Shown here piece by piece: positions 20,881-30,523 of a stretch of 64,000 nucleotides of DNA (positions are counted from its first letter, which is position 1; every line of letters starts with the position of its first letter). The DNA is from Herminiimonas contaminans (lineage in GTDB: Bacteria; Pseudomonadota; Gammaproteobacteria; Burkholderiales; Burkholderiaceae_D): positions 1 through 64,000 of the forward strand of contig NZ_JADOEL010000014.1 of the NCBI RefSeq assembly GCF_015645465.1, written 5' to 3'. The notes below the pieces were generated by a model. The model searched no databases, had not been told where the DNA came from, and saw only the letters and a list, made by a program, of their open reading frames with translations. The translations under genes and the position numbers were made by a program.

Positions 20881-22578
20881 ATGGCAACAGCACCATTCCG
20901 CGCAGCAGTCGTCCAAACCCTGGCCGCACTCGGCGATCTCGATATCAACATCGGCCTCTTGCGTCGTTACACCGAGGAAGCAGTCCGTCAGGGCGCACGC
21001 CTGGTGGTCTTCCCTGAATGCATGAATACCGGCTACCTGTTCGACTCTGCCGAGCACTGCGCCGAGCTGGCAGAAACAGTCGATGGCCGCTTCGTGCAGG
21101 CGATGGCTGACCTGTGCCGCGAACACAACATCTTCATCGCCAGCGGCTTTACCGAAATGAATGAAGAGAAAAACAAAATCTTTAACACCGGTTTGCTGCT
21201 GGACCCGAAAGGCGACATCATCGTCCACTACCACAAGCAATTCCTCGCCACACATGACCAGAACTGGTTCGAGCTCGGTGAAAACGGCTGCCCGGTGGTC
21301 GATACGGAACTGGGACGCATAGGCTTGCTGATCTGCTTCGATGGCCGCATTCCCGAGATCACACGCAACCTCGCACTGCAAGGTGCCGAAGTTATCGTCG
21401 ACATGGCCAACTTCTTTGCGATGGACCAGGCCGATATGTGGGTACCGGCACGCGCTTATGAAAACGGCGTCTGGTTTGTTGCCGCCACCAAGGCGGGTGT
21501 GGAGCGCAGCATCTACTATCCCGGCGGCAGCATGATAGTCGCGCCCGGCGGTGAAGTCGTCGCCAAAATCCCGTACGACACGCACGGTGTGGTAACAGCC
21601 GAAATCGATACCAGCAAAGCGCAAAACAAATCCTGGCACCATGAAGGTGATCGCATGCTGGATCGTCGCCCTGACCTGTACGGCATCATAGGCAAGCCGG
21701 TCAGCGATACCCCACTGGCAGCAATACTCGCACAGCCCCTCGTTCCAGAACAAAGTGTGGCCAAGGCAGCAGCGGTGCAAATCCATGCGACCAGTGCCGC
21801 CGACAGCTTGCACGACGCCTACGAAATGATAGATCACACCGCCAAGCTCGGCGTCAAAGTCATCGTCTTGCCGCAGTTCTTCGCCTCCTCCAGCTGGCTG
21901 CCCAGCCTGGCCGAAGCGCATCTTGCAGCGAGCCAGAGCGAAGCGACTATCCAGCGCGTCGCGACCATCGCCAAACGCTACGCTTGCGTCATCGTGCTGC
22001 CCCTGCTGGAAAAACGTCAGGACAAGATCGCGTCAACAGCTGTCGTCATCGGACCGGATGGCGAACTGATCGGTCGCTACCAGCAATGCCATGTCGAGCC
22101 TGAAATGAAATCGTGGTGTGTCGCTGGCAGCACCTTGTCGGTCTTTGATACACCGTTTGGCCGACTCGGCGTCATCCTCGGTTACGACGGCATGTTCCCG
22201 GAAGCAACGCGGGTACTGGCGCTGCAAGGCGCAGACATGATCGCGTGGTGCAGCGCATGGCGTCGCCCGCAAGACCGCGCGCTGCTGACCGTACCCAAGG
22301 CGGAAGACAATCGCATCTTCCTGATTGCCGCCAACCGCAGCGACGCTCCGTATCCTGGTGGCTCCTTCATCGTGCCGCCGAATGGCTTCCCGCTATGGAA
22401 CCTGGATGTCGTTGCCCCTGCGACGAATCGTCACGGCGCAGTGATGCCTGGCTTTATGAACCTGGCACTGAGTCGTCAGAAATTCATGATCCCGAAAGTG
22501 AATATGCTGCGCAATCGCATCATCGCCAGCTACACGCCTATCACTGCCACCGCAGCTGCGCATGAACTGGCCGCCTGA
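20881..22578 (+). CDS. Tandem nitrilase-superfamily hydrolase with degenerate second domain
   Basis: 565-aa fusion of two carbon-nitrogen hydrolase domains (about 5-270 and 295-555). The first has the full Glu-Lys-Cys triad: Glu46 in VFPECMN, Lys119 in HYHKQFL and Cys152 in LLICFDGRIPE. In the second the aligned positions are Gln332 (VLPQFF), Gln402 (RYQQCH) and Gly434 (VILGYDGMFPE), so it should be catalytically dead and may serve as a structural or regulatory half of an internal pseudo-dimer. It is the last gene of the sigma54 importer operon, preceded by GAAGGAG and followed by a strong terminator. It hydrolyses a C-N bond (nitrile, amide or carbamoyl); the exact substrate is unknown. Confidence 0.9.
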   Translation: MATAPFRAAVVQTLAALGDLDINIGLLRRYTEEAVRQGARLVVFPECMNTGYLFDSAEHCAELAETVDGRFVQAMADLCREHNIFIASGFTEMNEEKNKIFNTGLLLDPKGDIIVHYHKQFLATHDQNWFELGENGCPVVDTELGRIGLLICFDGRIPEITRNLALQGAEVIVDMANFFAMDQADMWVPARAYENGVWFVAATKAGVERSIYYPGGSMIVAPGGEVVAKIPYDTHGVVTAEIDTSKAQNKSWHHEGDRMLDRRPDLYGIIGKPVSDTPLAAILAQPLVPEQSVAKAAAVQIHATSAADSLHDAYEMIDHTAKLGVKVIVLPQFFASSSWLPSLAEAHLAASQSEATIQRVATIAKRYACVIVLPLLEKRQDKIASTAVVIGPDGELIGRYQQCHVEPEMKSWCVAGSTLSVFDTPFGRLGVILGYDGMFPEATRVLALQGADMIAWCSAWRRPQDRALLTVPKAEDNRIFLIAANRSDAPYPGGSFIVPPNGFPLWNLDVVAPATNRHGAVMPGFMNLALSRQKFMIPKVNMLRNRIIASYTPITATAAAHELAA

Positions 22579-22592
22579 AGCAAGGCACTAAT

Positions 22593-22632
22593 AAAAACGC
22601 CCGGCATCTTTAAAGGATGCCGGGCGTTTTTT
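22593..22632 (+). terminator. Terminator between nitrilase and AAA ATPase genes
   Basis: The arms AAAAACGCCCGGCATC and GATGCCGGGCGTTTTT pair over 16 bp with a short loop. It sits between the convergent nitrilase and AAA-ATPase genes and should serve both. Confidence 0.92.
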
Positions 22633-22648
22633 AATGTACTACTTTATT

Positions 22649-24277
22649 TCACTGAATACCGCGGAATACCGCACATTGCCTGAAGGCGTCTTCAGAGAAC
22701 GGTATCTGCTTGCTCTTGCAATACTTCGAGGTCAGCTTCAACAGTTCCTTGATGTCGCGGCCGCTGCACTTCGCGTAGATATTGCTCAACGAGTCGACCA
22801 GTTCATCCGACAAGTCAGCGTGGAACTGTGTCGCCAGCGATTTCCACAAACGCATCGCGTCTTCCTTCGGCGGCACTTCATACTTGATGGTGGCTATGCA
22901 GCGCGACAGGATTGCATCGTCCACATCGCCAACACGGTTGGTCGTCATGAACAACAAGCCTTTGAAGTATTCCAGCGTACGCAGGAACTCAGCAACAATG
23001 GCATTGTGCTGCAAGTCGTTATCGCGGCAACGGATGTAAACGTCAGCTTCATCCAACAGCAGGATCGCATCCCAGCGCGCTGCGCGACGCAGGATTTCCG
23101 ACAGGTTTTGCTCTACCGAGGCCGCGGTAATACCGAGCTGGCCGGAATGCACACGGTACAAAGGTTTGCCCACTACTTCCGAATACACTTCAGCAGTCAG
23201 GGTTTTACCCAGGCCAGGTGCGCCCTTGCACAGGATGGTGGTACCGCCCGATTTGCCTTCGACGATGTCTTCCATCAAGACATTCATATCGGCAGTCAGG
23301 ATATCGATCAGCTCACGATGCTGGGTCGGCAGGATCAGTTTCTCGCGCAGTTCCGGCTTGTATTCGTAGGACGTCAGGTTTTGTACGTGCACCCAGATGT
23401 TCTGGTGCAGTTCCAGATGGAACAGGTGTACATAGCAATGCAGCGGGATCTTTTCGAAGCCTTGCTCGAAACCGTTCTGACGCCAGAATTCGGCGTCGGT
23501 CATCATTTCAAAGCGACGATCCAGGATCTCTTCATCATTCACGCACTTCGCGGTGGTACCTGCCTTGAACGGCAGCATGCCGATGCGGAATTTTTCATCC
23601 ATCGTGAAGGCGGCATTGCGCGCGATGAATTGCTTGCCGAACTGGCGCTGGTATTTCAGGAAACGCTTGGCCTGTACTTCGTATTCTTGCTTGAATTCCG
23701 GGCATTCCTTGAAATAGCCGAGCTCGGTCAGCAGTTCAGGAATCGTGCGATTGGCGATGTCGTGCGAGTTGATAACAATCGCATTCGTCATACCGGCACG
23801 GCGCATGCGCAAGTCGGACGACTCTTCGCGTCCGGCTGCCTGCATGGTATTGGCGATCAGGTCGATCACCACATACGGTGCGCCCTGGTCCGGCACCACA
23901 TGGCGCAGGCGATGGATCAACCACGGCAACAGCACGCCGTCCTTGTTGCGTTTGTACAGCCAGCCATCGATTACATCGCGCGAGAAGTACGCGGCGAGGC
24001 CTGGTACCAGTTTGTCGAGGTCGGGAATCTTGCGTGCCTGCGGCGCGCCCAGGATGTTATCCAGTGCCAGCATCTGGAACATCAACGCACGGTCGTCCTG
24101 CGCTTTGCACAGGCTATACAGCGTGTTCATCGCTTTCGCGTCGAACAGCTTGCTGTTGACTATCATGCGGCCATGGCAGACGCCATGTTCGGAAAGACGC
24201 TTGGCCAATGGAGACTCGGACTCGATCATCTCCAACAGCACATTTACCATCGATTCCGGTATTTCAAAATCCATCAC
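22649..24277 (-). CDS. AAA-family ATPase of unknown role
   Basis: 542-aa protein with a single C-terminal AAA domain: Walker A GAPGLGKT at residues 352-359, Walker B ILLLDEADVY, then an arginine-bearing sensor region (TTNRVGDVDDAILSRC). The first ~300 residues match no domain I recognise. There is no transmembrane segment or signal peptide. No substrate or partner gene is adjacent, so the role (remodelling, protease adaptor or defence) cannot be inferred. Confidence 0.82.
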   Translation of the reverse strand: MMDFEIPESMVNVLLEMIESESPLAKRLSEHGVCHGRMIVNSKLFDAKAMNTLYSLCKAQDDRALMFQMLALDNILGAPQARKIPDLDKLVPGLAAYFSRDVIDGWLYKRNKDGVLLPWLIHRLRHVVPDQGAPYVVIDLIANTMQAAGREESSDLRMRRAGMTNAIVINSHDIANRTIPELLTELGYFKECPEFKQEYEVQAKRFLKYQRQFGKQFIARNAAFTMDEKFRIGMLPFKAGTTAKCVNDEEILDRRFEMMTDAEFWRQNGFEQGFEKIPLHCYVHLFHLELHQNIWVHVQNLTSYEYKPELREKLILPTQHRELIDILTADMNVLMEDIVEGKSGGTTILCKGAPGLGKTLTAEVYSEVVGKPLYRVHSGQLGITAASVEQNLSEILRRAARWDAILLLDEADVYIRCRDNDLQHNAIVAEFLRTLEYFKGLLFMTTNRVGDVDDAILSRCIATIKYEVPPKEDAMRLWKSLATQFHADLSDELVDSLSNIYAKCSGRDIKELLKLTSKYCKSKQIPFSEDAFRQCAVFRGIQ

Positions 24278-24777
24278 AACTCCCTGCTAATTTCGTGCTC
24301 GGCACAGGTAAATGCCCCTAACTTGCGGGCGTAATCAAGGCAGAAAACCAAAAAACAGATGTTCAGTGTGCAATGCAACATTACAAAATAAAACGGCTTC
24401 CATATCTGGAAGCCTGCTGTATGTGTGATGCTGGTTGCGGAAACAATGTTCAGCAGCCCACCTCTGTCATGTCTTCCCGTCTTCAGTGCGCTGCTGTATG
24501 TCTCTGGGAACAGATCCTTCCCGCATTGCCTCGCTCATCATAAAGCATTAAGTTGGGCATGTGAAGCCGGGGGCTGGCCAGGAGCGGACGACCGATAGGC
24601 GATATCCAGCCAAACACCGTGCATATCCGGCCACGACCCGAATGTGCGCTGTCAGACCGCCGTTTGCGGATGATGCTAATAACCCCAGGAAAAGAAAGTC
24701 TTTATACTAGCGGCGCAATCAAGCACCCACTATAGCAAACCCGCATAATTTATAAGAACCATCTATCCGGAGTCTCA
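24278..24777. other. 500-bp non-coding region between AAA ATPase and rarD
   Basis: No ORF of 60 codons or more is present on either strand. It carries a hairpin with 8-bp arms, GGCTTCCA / TGGAAGCC (24395-24414), which on the minus strand is followed by GTTTTATTTTG and so resembles a terminator for a minus-strand transcript starting within this region. Two imperfect direct repeats (ATATCCAGCCA near 24602, ATATCCGGCCA near 24624) lie inside. It must also hold the promoters of both flanking genes. Confidence 0.5.
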
Positions 24778-25665
24778 GTGTCCAAAGGTATTACGTTTTC
24801 CGTCACCAGCTCCGTCCTGTTTGCGGTCCTCTATTTTTATTCGACCTTACTGACGCCGCTGAACGGCGAGGAAATTTTTGGCTGGCGCACGCTGCTGACC
24901 TTCCCGTTCCTGACGCTCTTCATCTGGTCGCGGCGGCAACAGGGCCTGGTGCTGAACCTGCTGCACCGGATGCGACAAAACCCGTCACTGGTGATCGGCG
25001 TACTGGCTACCTCGGCTTTCCTCGGTGTGCAATTGTGGTTGTTCATGTGGGCCCCGCTGCATGGCCGGGCGCTGAATGTCTCACTCGGCTACTTCCTGCT
25101 GCCGCTGACGATGCTGATGACGGGCCGCATTATCTACAAGGAACGCTTGTCGCGCCTGCAAAACCTGGCCGCCATGTGTGCTGCGGTCGGTGTCACCAAC
25201 GAGCTGATCAACGTCGGTAGCCTGTCATGGGAAACCATGGTGGTCGCGCTCGGCTATCCGGTCTACTTTGTACTGCGTCGCCGACTGGGCTCCAACAATA
25301 TCGGCGGACTGTGGTTTGACATGATCTTCCTGCTGCCTGCAGGTGCGTGGTTTGTCTACACCGGCGATGTCGGCATCGCGTCGCTGGCCGACTATCCGCG
25401 CCTGTATGCGCTGATCCCTATACTCGGCGTAATCAGTGCGTTTGCCCTGCTGTTTTACATGATCGCCAGCCAGACCCTGAGCCTCAGCCTGTTTGGTTTG
25501 CTTGGTTATGTCGAGCCGGTATTACTGGTAGTAGTCGCACTGCTGCTGGGTGAAACCATAGAAGGTGCACAATGGCTGACTTATATCCCGATCTGGATCG
25601 CGGTCTTGTTGCTGATTGTCGAAGGCGTGAAGAATGTTTACACGCGTCATAACCTGAAGATTTAA
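24778..25665 (+). CDS. rarD: RarD-type EamA-family transporter
   Basis: 295-aa membrane protein with about ten hydrophobic segments in two EamA repeats. Overall length and pattern fit the RarD (chloramphenicol-sensitivity protein) group. The start is GTG 24778 with GGAG six bases upstream. Substrate is unknown; the symbol denotes the family only. Confidence 0.82.
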   Translation: MSKGITFSVTSSVLFAVLYFYSTLLTPLNGEEIFGWRTLLTFPFLTLFIWSRRQQGLVLNLLHRMRQNPSLVIGVLATSAFLGVQLWLFMWAPLHGRALNVSLGYFLLPLTMLMTGRIIYKERLSRLQNLAAMCAAVGVTNELINVGSLSWETMVVALGYPVYFVLRRRLGSNNIGGLWFDMIFLLPAGAWFVYTGDVGIASLADYPRLYALIPILGVISAFALLFYMIASQTLSLSLFGLLGYVEPVLLVVVALLLGETIEGAQWLTYIPIWIAVLLLIVEGVKNVYTRHNLKI

Positions 25666-25668
25666 AAA

Positions 25669-25689
25669 AGGCCGGAAACATCCCGGCCT
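25669..25689. terminator. Bidirectional terminator between rarD and the chemoreceptor gene
   Basis: The hairpin AGGCCGG / CCGGCCT with a 7-nt loop lies between the two convergent stop codons, with an A-run on its left (U-run for the minus strand). Confidence 0.7.
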
Positions 25690-25698
25690 CTCCCCTCC

Positions 25699-27420
25699 TT
25701 AAAACTGTTCCCATTCATCGCCGACTACCGCCAGCTCGGCGCGCTTCTCCTGTCTGGACGGCGTGACCTCCTTGGCTGCGATCTGTACCGGTGCTGCCTT
25801 CGGCGGCAGTACTGATATGCCAGCCTTGGCGCTTGGCTGCACTGCGGTCGCTGGCAAGACATGTAGCGCCTCGCTGTGATGCAGCTTGAATACCCCGACC
25901 ACCTGCGCCAGGCTACCTGCCTGATGCTGCAAGGAAGCCGCAGCGGCCGCAGCCTGTTCGACCAGCGCCGCATTTTGCTGGGTCACGGAATCCATCTGGA
26001 TCACGGCCTGATTGATTTGTTCGATGCCGGTGGTTTGCTCCTGGCTGGCCGCAGTGATTTCACCCATGATGTCAGTCACGCGGCGCACACTGGCCACCAC
26101 TTCCTGCATGGTGCTGCCAGCGTCATCCACCAGGCGTGAACCGGCATTCACCTTTTGTACCGAATCACCAATCAGGTTTTTAATCTCTTTCGCCGCTGCT
26201 GCCGAACGCTGTGCCAGGTTGCGCACTTCGCCTGCCACTACCGCGAAGCCGCGTCCCTGTTCACCGGCACGTGCTGCCTCTACCGCAGCATTCAGCGCCA
26301 GGATATTGGTCTGGAATGCGATGCCGTCGATAACGCCTATGATGTCGGCTATCTTCTTCGCCGAGTCATTAATGGATCCCATGGTATCAACCACTTGCGA
26401 CACCACATCCCCGCCTTTGCTCGCGACTGACGATGCTGTCAACGCCAGTTGATTCGCCTGCCGCGCATTGTCCGCATTCTGGCGCACAGTACCGGTCAGT
26501 TCTTCCATCGAAGAAGCGGTCTCCTCCAGTGAACTGGCCTGCTCTTCAGTGCGTGACGACAAATCCATATTGCCGCTGGCGATCTGCGTCGAGGCGATCG
26601 CTATCGCTTCGGTGCTGTGTCGCACTTCACCGACTATGCGGATCAGGCTGCTGTTCATATTCTTCAGTGCCTGCAGCAACTGGCCGGTTTCATCCTGGTA
26701 TTTCGCGTCGATGACGCTGGTCAGATCACCGGCAGCCACGGTTTGCGCAATCTTCACAGCTTCATGCAGCGGTTTGGTAATCGAATGTGTGATCCAGTAA
26801 GCGAGTGCGATACCGCCAATTGCAGCCAGCACACCCAGCACCATCATCATCTGGATCGCTGCTTCTATATGTCCAGTCGCGGTGGCACCACGCTCTTCCA
26901 CCATTTTCTTTTGCGCTGCGGTCAGGCGCGCCACTATGCCTTGAACGACATCCAGCGCAGGCAGGGTTTCGGCCAACATCATTTGCCGCGCTTCTTCTTT
27001 ACGGTTGTCAGCAACCAGTTTGCCGACCCTGCCAAAGGACGCGACATACTTGCCGCGCGCCTGCTTGAACTCCTGCATGATCGCCTTGCCCTGCTCGGTG
27101 TACACCAGCTTATCCAGCACCACCACCGCGTCATCTATCGCCTTCTTGTTCTTCGCGATCTCTGCGTACAGCGCAGCTACTTTGGTCGGATCAGTCTCTA
27201 CCAGCAATTCCATATTGCGTCGGGCATTCGCGCGTGTGGTGCTGTCTATGGTCGCCGCGGCTTCGGCCTTGACCCAGTCGCTCTCGACCAGTTGATGGTT
27301 GATTTCACCTATGCTGTTAAAACGCAGCAAGGCCAATACGATCAGCGTGGCCATCAGGATGAATATCGTTCCAAAGCCCAGCGCCAGGCGGGCACCAATT
27401 TTTACATTCAAGATATTCAT
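25699..27420 (-). CDS. Methyl-accepting chemotaxis protein
   Basis: 573-aa chemoreceptor. A transmembrane helix (about 10-30) and a second one (about 190-210) flank a helical four-helix-bundle periplasmic domain; HAMP follows, then the signalling domain with the highly conserved hairpin [20 protein letters not shown]. The C-terminal end is EWEQF, matching the xWxxF pentapeptide that tethers CheR/CheB. ATG 27420 has AGGGA upstream. Ligand unknown; no che genes are near. Confidence 0.93.
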   Translation of the reverse strand: MNILNVKIGARLALGFGTIFILMATLIVLALLRFNSIGEINHQLVESDWVKAEAAATIDSTTRANARRNMELLVETDPTKVAALYAEIAKNKKAIDDAVVVLDKLVYTEQGKAIMQEFKQARGKYVASFGRVGKLVADNRKEEARQMMLAETLPALDVVQGIVARLTAAQKKMVEERGATATGHIEAAIQMMMVLGVLAAIGGIALAYWITHSITKPLHEAVKIAQTVAAGDLTSVIDAKYQDETGQLLQALKNMNSSLIRIVGEVRHSTEAIAIASTQIASGNMDLSSRTEEQASSLEETASSMEELTGTVRQNADNARQANQLALTASSVASKGGDVVSQVVDTMGSINDSAKKIADIIGVIDGIAFQTNILALNAAVEAARAGEQGRGFAVVAGEVRNLAQRSAAAAKEIKNLIGDSVQKVNAGSRLVDDAGSTMQEVVASVRRVTDIMGEITAASQEQTTGIEQINQAVIQMDSVTQQNAALVEQAAAAAASLQHQAGSLAQVVGVFKLHHSEALHVLPATAVQPSAKAGISVLPPKAAPVQIAAKEVTPSRQEKRAELAVVGDEWEQF

Positions 27421-27552
27421 TTTTATTTTCCCTGTACTAGAACTCATTTCAATAGCCAAAATCCATTACCATCTGCGTTTGTTACTCACGAATTGCTGGC
27501 GATTGCCTGCGGTGCTGCATGCTAAAGTTGCTCTATTGCACTATTTCCGTGC

Positions 27553-28959
27553 ATGAGCGACCCGTCCGGCACTGAATTGCCCCACGCACGACCATTTATG
27601 AATTCCGACCGCTACTCCGTTCCGCCACCCGCTGCCCCGGCCGTACTCAGTGTCTCTGCCCTGAACCAGGCTGTATCGCGCATGCTGGAGCGCAATTTCC
27701 CGCTGTCCTGGGTCTCCGGCGAAATCTCCAACTTCACTTGCGCCGCCTCCGGCCACTGGTACTTCACGCTCAAGGACAGTGCTGCCCAGGTGCGTGCAGT
27801 GATGTTCCGTGGTCGAGCTCAATATGCAGATTTCATGCCACGCGAAGGTGACAAAGTGGAAGTACGCGCGCTGGTCACGCTGTACGCACCGCGCGGTGAT
27901 TACCAATTAAGTGTGGAGGCGATACGCCGTGCAGGCGTCGGCAATTTGTATGAAGCCTTCCTGCAGTTAAAAGAGAAACTGAACGCAGAAGGTTTATTCG
28001 ATCCGGCACGCAAACGTCCGATTCCGGAATTCGCACGTACCATAGGCATAGTCACCAGCCCGCAGGCAGCCGCCTTGCGCGACATCCTCACTACCTTGCA
28101 ACGGCGTGCACCGCACGTACGCGTCATCCTCTACCCGACACCGGTACAAGGCGAAGGCTCGGCCAACAAGATTGCGCAAGCGATAGCCACTGCTTCCGCG
28201 CGTGCCGAATGCGACGTACTGCTGGTGTGTCGTGGCGGTGGCAGCATAGAAGACCTGTGGTCGTTCAACCATGAAATAGTGGCACGCACCATCGTCGGTT
28301 GCGACATTCCCGTCATCGTCGGCGTTGGTCATGAAACCGATTTCACCATCGCCGACTTCGCCGCCGACCTGCGTGCACCGACACCGACCGCAGCCGCGGA
28401 ACTGGCGGCAACGCCGCGCGCCGACTGGCTGGCACGACTGGAAGCGCAAGCAGATGACATGCGTTATGTGTTGAAGCGACAGCTGTCCGACACAGCACAA
28501 ACACTGGACTGGTTGTCGCGCCGCCTGATCAGTCCGGCCGCGTATATCGCGCATGAAAGAATGAAGCTGCAAAACCTGCAGGCACGCCTCGGTCACGCGA
28601 CCCGCATCCCACTCAGCAAAGCGCAATTCGCATTGGCGCAACTACGCAACCGCTGGTTGTCTCAATTGCCGGATACACAGGCGCAACGTCTGCACGTCAT
28701 CAACCATGCGCGTCGCATGAGCAACCAGATCAGCAACAACATCGCGACGCAAAAGCAAAGCCTCGCTGCGCTATCAGCACAACTGGAAATGCTGAACCCG
28801 CAACGCACGCTGGAACGTGGTTACGCAATAATTACCGACGACAAGGGCAAGATAGTGCGTGCGCCGAAAGAACTGCAGCCACGTCAAAGTGTGACGGTAA
28901 GGTTGGCGGATGGCACAGCGCAAGTGGGTATCGCCAGCGTGCAGGAAACCCTGGAATAG
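27553..28959 (+). CDS. xseA: Exodeoxyribonuclease VII large subunit
   Basis: 468-aa nuclease subunit that degrades single-stranded DNA to oligonucleotides together with XseB. The N-terminal OB-fold ([20 protein letters not shown]) and the catalytic-domain motifs ([29 protein letters not shown]) are present, followed by a coiled-coil region. The start may be ATG 27553 or ATG 27598; neither has a strong ribosome-binding site. xseB is not in this window. Confidence 0.95.
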   Translation: MSDPSGTELPHARPFMNSDRYSVPPPAAPAVLSVSALNQAVSRMLERNFPLSWVSGEISNFTCAASGHWYFTLKDSAAQVRAVMFRGRAQYADFMPREGDKVEVRALVTLYAPRGDYQLSVEAIRRAGVGNLYEAFLQLKEKLNAEGLFDPARKRPIPEFARTIGIVTSPQAAALRDILTTLQRRAPHVRVILYPTPVQGEGSANKIAQAIATASARAECDVLLVCRGGGSIEDLWSFNHEIVARTIVGCDIPVIVGVGHETDFTIADFAADLRAPTPTAAAELAATPRADWLARLEAQADDMRYVLKRQLSDTAQTLDWLSRRLISPAAYIAHERMKLQNLQARLGHATRIPLSKAQFALAQLRNRWLSQLPDTQAQRLHVINHARRMSNQISNNIATQKQSLAALSAQLEMLNPQRTLERGYAIITDDKGKIVRAPKELQPRQSVTVRLADGTAQVGIASVQETLE

Positions 28960-29317
28960 AAAATATCTGCAAGTCTGCGCAAGCTGCGTTAACACCAAAA
29001 AACCAGATGCGCAAATGCGCTGCACATTCATCACGAACCAGCACGAAACACAAAAATCACCTCAAATAATAACGAGAATCATTCTCAATTTATGCGCGTA
29101 AGATGATGCACTGTAAATCGTACAAATCCTTATATTCATTGGCTTTGCGCGACATCACAGAAATTTTTCCCACTGAATTTTTCAGCGTTTTTTACGTGTG
29201 ATTTTTCGCGTTGCCGGAAATTGATCTGCGTCGTGTGCAAGCAAGCCGTAACCGCTTTACAATGAGTGCCTTTCAAAAAGAACATCTTCATTTTCAACCC
29301 CATAAAGAAGGACGACC
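28960..29317. other. Intergenic region upstream of sodB
   Basis: 358 bp between xseA and sodB, AT-richer than its surroundings in the distal half. It carries the Fur-box-like site listed below and the AAGAAGG ribosome-binding site for sodB. No other ORF is supported. Confidence 0.6.
29068..29086. promoter_or_regulatory. Fur-box-like site upstream of sodB
   Basis: AATAACGAGAATCATTCTC matches the 19-bp Fur consensus at 15 positions and contains the symmetrical GAGAATCATTCTC core. It lies 232 bp before the sodB start codon, so either the transcript has a long leader or another transcript starts here. Confidence 0.6.
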
Positions 29318-29896
29318 ATGGAACATACCCTGCCGGCACTGCCCTATGCGTTGGATGCACTTGCTCCACACATCTCGAAAGAGACGCTCGAATTCCATTA
29401 CGGTAAACATCATCAAACATACGTAACGAATTTGAACAACCTGATCAAAGGTACCGAATTCGAAAACGCAACCCTCGAAGAAATCATCAAAAAATCTTCC
29501 GGTGGCGTATTCAACAATGCAGCACAAGTATGGAACCACACCTTCTACTGGAACGGCCTGAAGCCAAACGGCGGCGGCGCTCCAACTGGTGCAGTTGCTG
29601 ATGCGATCAACGCAAAATGGGGTTCCTTCGACAAGTTCAAAGAAGAATTCACCAAATCCTGCGTCACCAACTTCGGTTCCGGCTGGACATGGCTGGTGAA
29701 AAAGGCTGACGGCTCGCTCGACCTGGCTAACACCTCGAACGCTGGCTGCCCACTGACCGGCGCTGACAAACCATTGCTGACCTGCGACGTTTGGGAACAC
29801 GCTTACTACATCGACTACCGCAATGCGCGTCCTAAGTATGTTGAATCGTTCTGGGCATTGGTTAACTGGGATTTTGTTGCTAAAAACCTGGCTTAA
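29318..29896 (+). CDS. sodB: Superoxide dismutase, Fe type
   Basis: 192-aa cytoplasmic enzyme that dismutates superoxide. Metal ligands are visible: His27 in [11 protein letters not shown], the His in QVWNHTFYW, and Asp/His in [23 protein letters not shown] and length favour the Fe form over Mn, though cambialistic use is possible. It has an AAGAAGG ribosome-binding site and its own terminator. Confidence 0.95.
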   Translation: MEHTLPALPYALDALAPHISKETLEFHYGKHHQTYVTNLNNLIKGTEFENATLEEIIKKSSGGVFNNAAQVWNHTFYWNGLKPNGGGAPTGAVADAINAKWGSFDKFKEEFTKSCVTNFGSGWTWLVKKADGSLDLANTSNAGCPLTGADKPLLTCDVWEHAYYIDYRNARPKYVESFWALVNWDFVAKNLA

Positions 29897-29942
29897 TTAT
29901 GTTTAAGCATGAGCCTTTGAGCTGATGCTTTGGCCTGATACA

Positions 29943-29972
29943 AAAAACGCCTCGAGAAATCGGGGCGTTTTT
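29943..29972 (+). terminator. Terminator of sodB
   Basis: The hairpin AAAAACGCCTCG / CGGGGCGTTTTT (one mismatch) is followed by TGTTTTG, 46 bp past the sodB stop. Confidence 0.88.
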
Positions 29973-30018
29973 GTTTTGAAAGTCAGATACAGCAACCCAA
30001 AGAGGCTGTGGCAGTTAT

Positions 30019-30254
30019 CCACTGTGACGATGCCGTTTGTGCTGGGCAGAAAATGGAAAAAGAAGTGGACGTTGTTTGAACGGAGCGTTAGCGCAGTGAG
30101 TTTCGTCCACTTCCCATTTTTTGTCCTGCACAAACGGGAACCCCGCAGGGGCAGCGGCGCCGTGGTCGCCTTTCTTTGCTTACTTTCTTTGGCGAAGCAA
30201 AGAAAGTGAGTGGCCGCCGGGCCACCCCGGCAACGCACTTCTCCACGAAGAGAG
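30019..30254. repeat. Dispersed palindromic element, copy 2
   Basis: Second copy of the element at 1-226, again directly downstream of a gene terminator (sodB). Outer arms 30033-30048 and 30122-30137 pair with two mismatches, and the inner stem AAGTGGACG (30063-30071) / CGTCCACTT (30104-30112) pairs perfectly. The terminal loop is longer and diverged. The right half is identical to copy 1 over 101 bp. Confidence 0.85.
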
Positions 30255-30377
30255 AACAATATTAAGTAAGGCAACACAGCCGCTAAACCGGTGTCATGCA
30301 ATCCGCCCAAACCCCGAACTCATAACAAAATCCCTCCCTTATGCGTTTTTAGCATGAAGACATGCAAAAACTATAGT

Positions 30378-30405
30378 TTGAACGAATAAGCAAATTTGTT
30401 ATATT
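30378..30405 (+). promoter_or_regulatory. Sigma70-type promoter of the sulfate-binding protein gene
   Basis: A TTGAAC -35 and a TATATT -10 are separated by 16 bp, about 120 bp before the start codon at 30524. The AT-rich flanks would suit a CysB site, but none is clear enough to call. Confidence 0.55.
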
Positions 30406-30523
30406 CATTTCCGTTCGGTAAGTTACTCGATTGCACAGATGGAATCAGGCTATATCCGTCCCGTATGCCGACTCGTCGGCAATCCTGCTACCACCCCTTT
30501 TTATCAAAATATGGAGAATGTTC

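Noticed and set aside
20725-21921. Open frame of 398 codons on the minus strand
   Set aside because: It covers the nitrilase gene in antisense and has no family resemblance.
22634-24334. Open frame of 566 codons on the plus strand
   Set aside because: It lies fully opposite the AAA-ATPase gene, whose motifs are intact. The protein has no recognisable domain; it is a shadow frame.
24415-24720. Possible 6S RNA in the gap upstream of rarD
   Set aside because: The ends do not form the long closing stem expected for 6S RNA on either strand.
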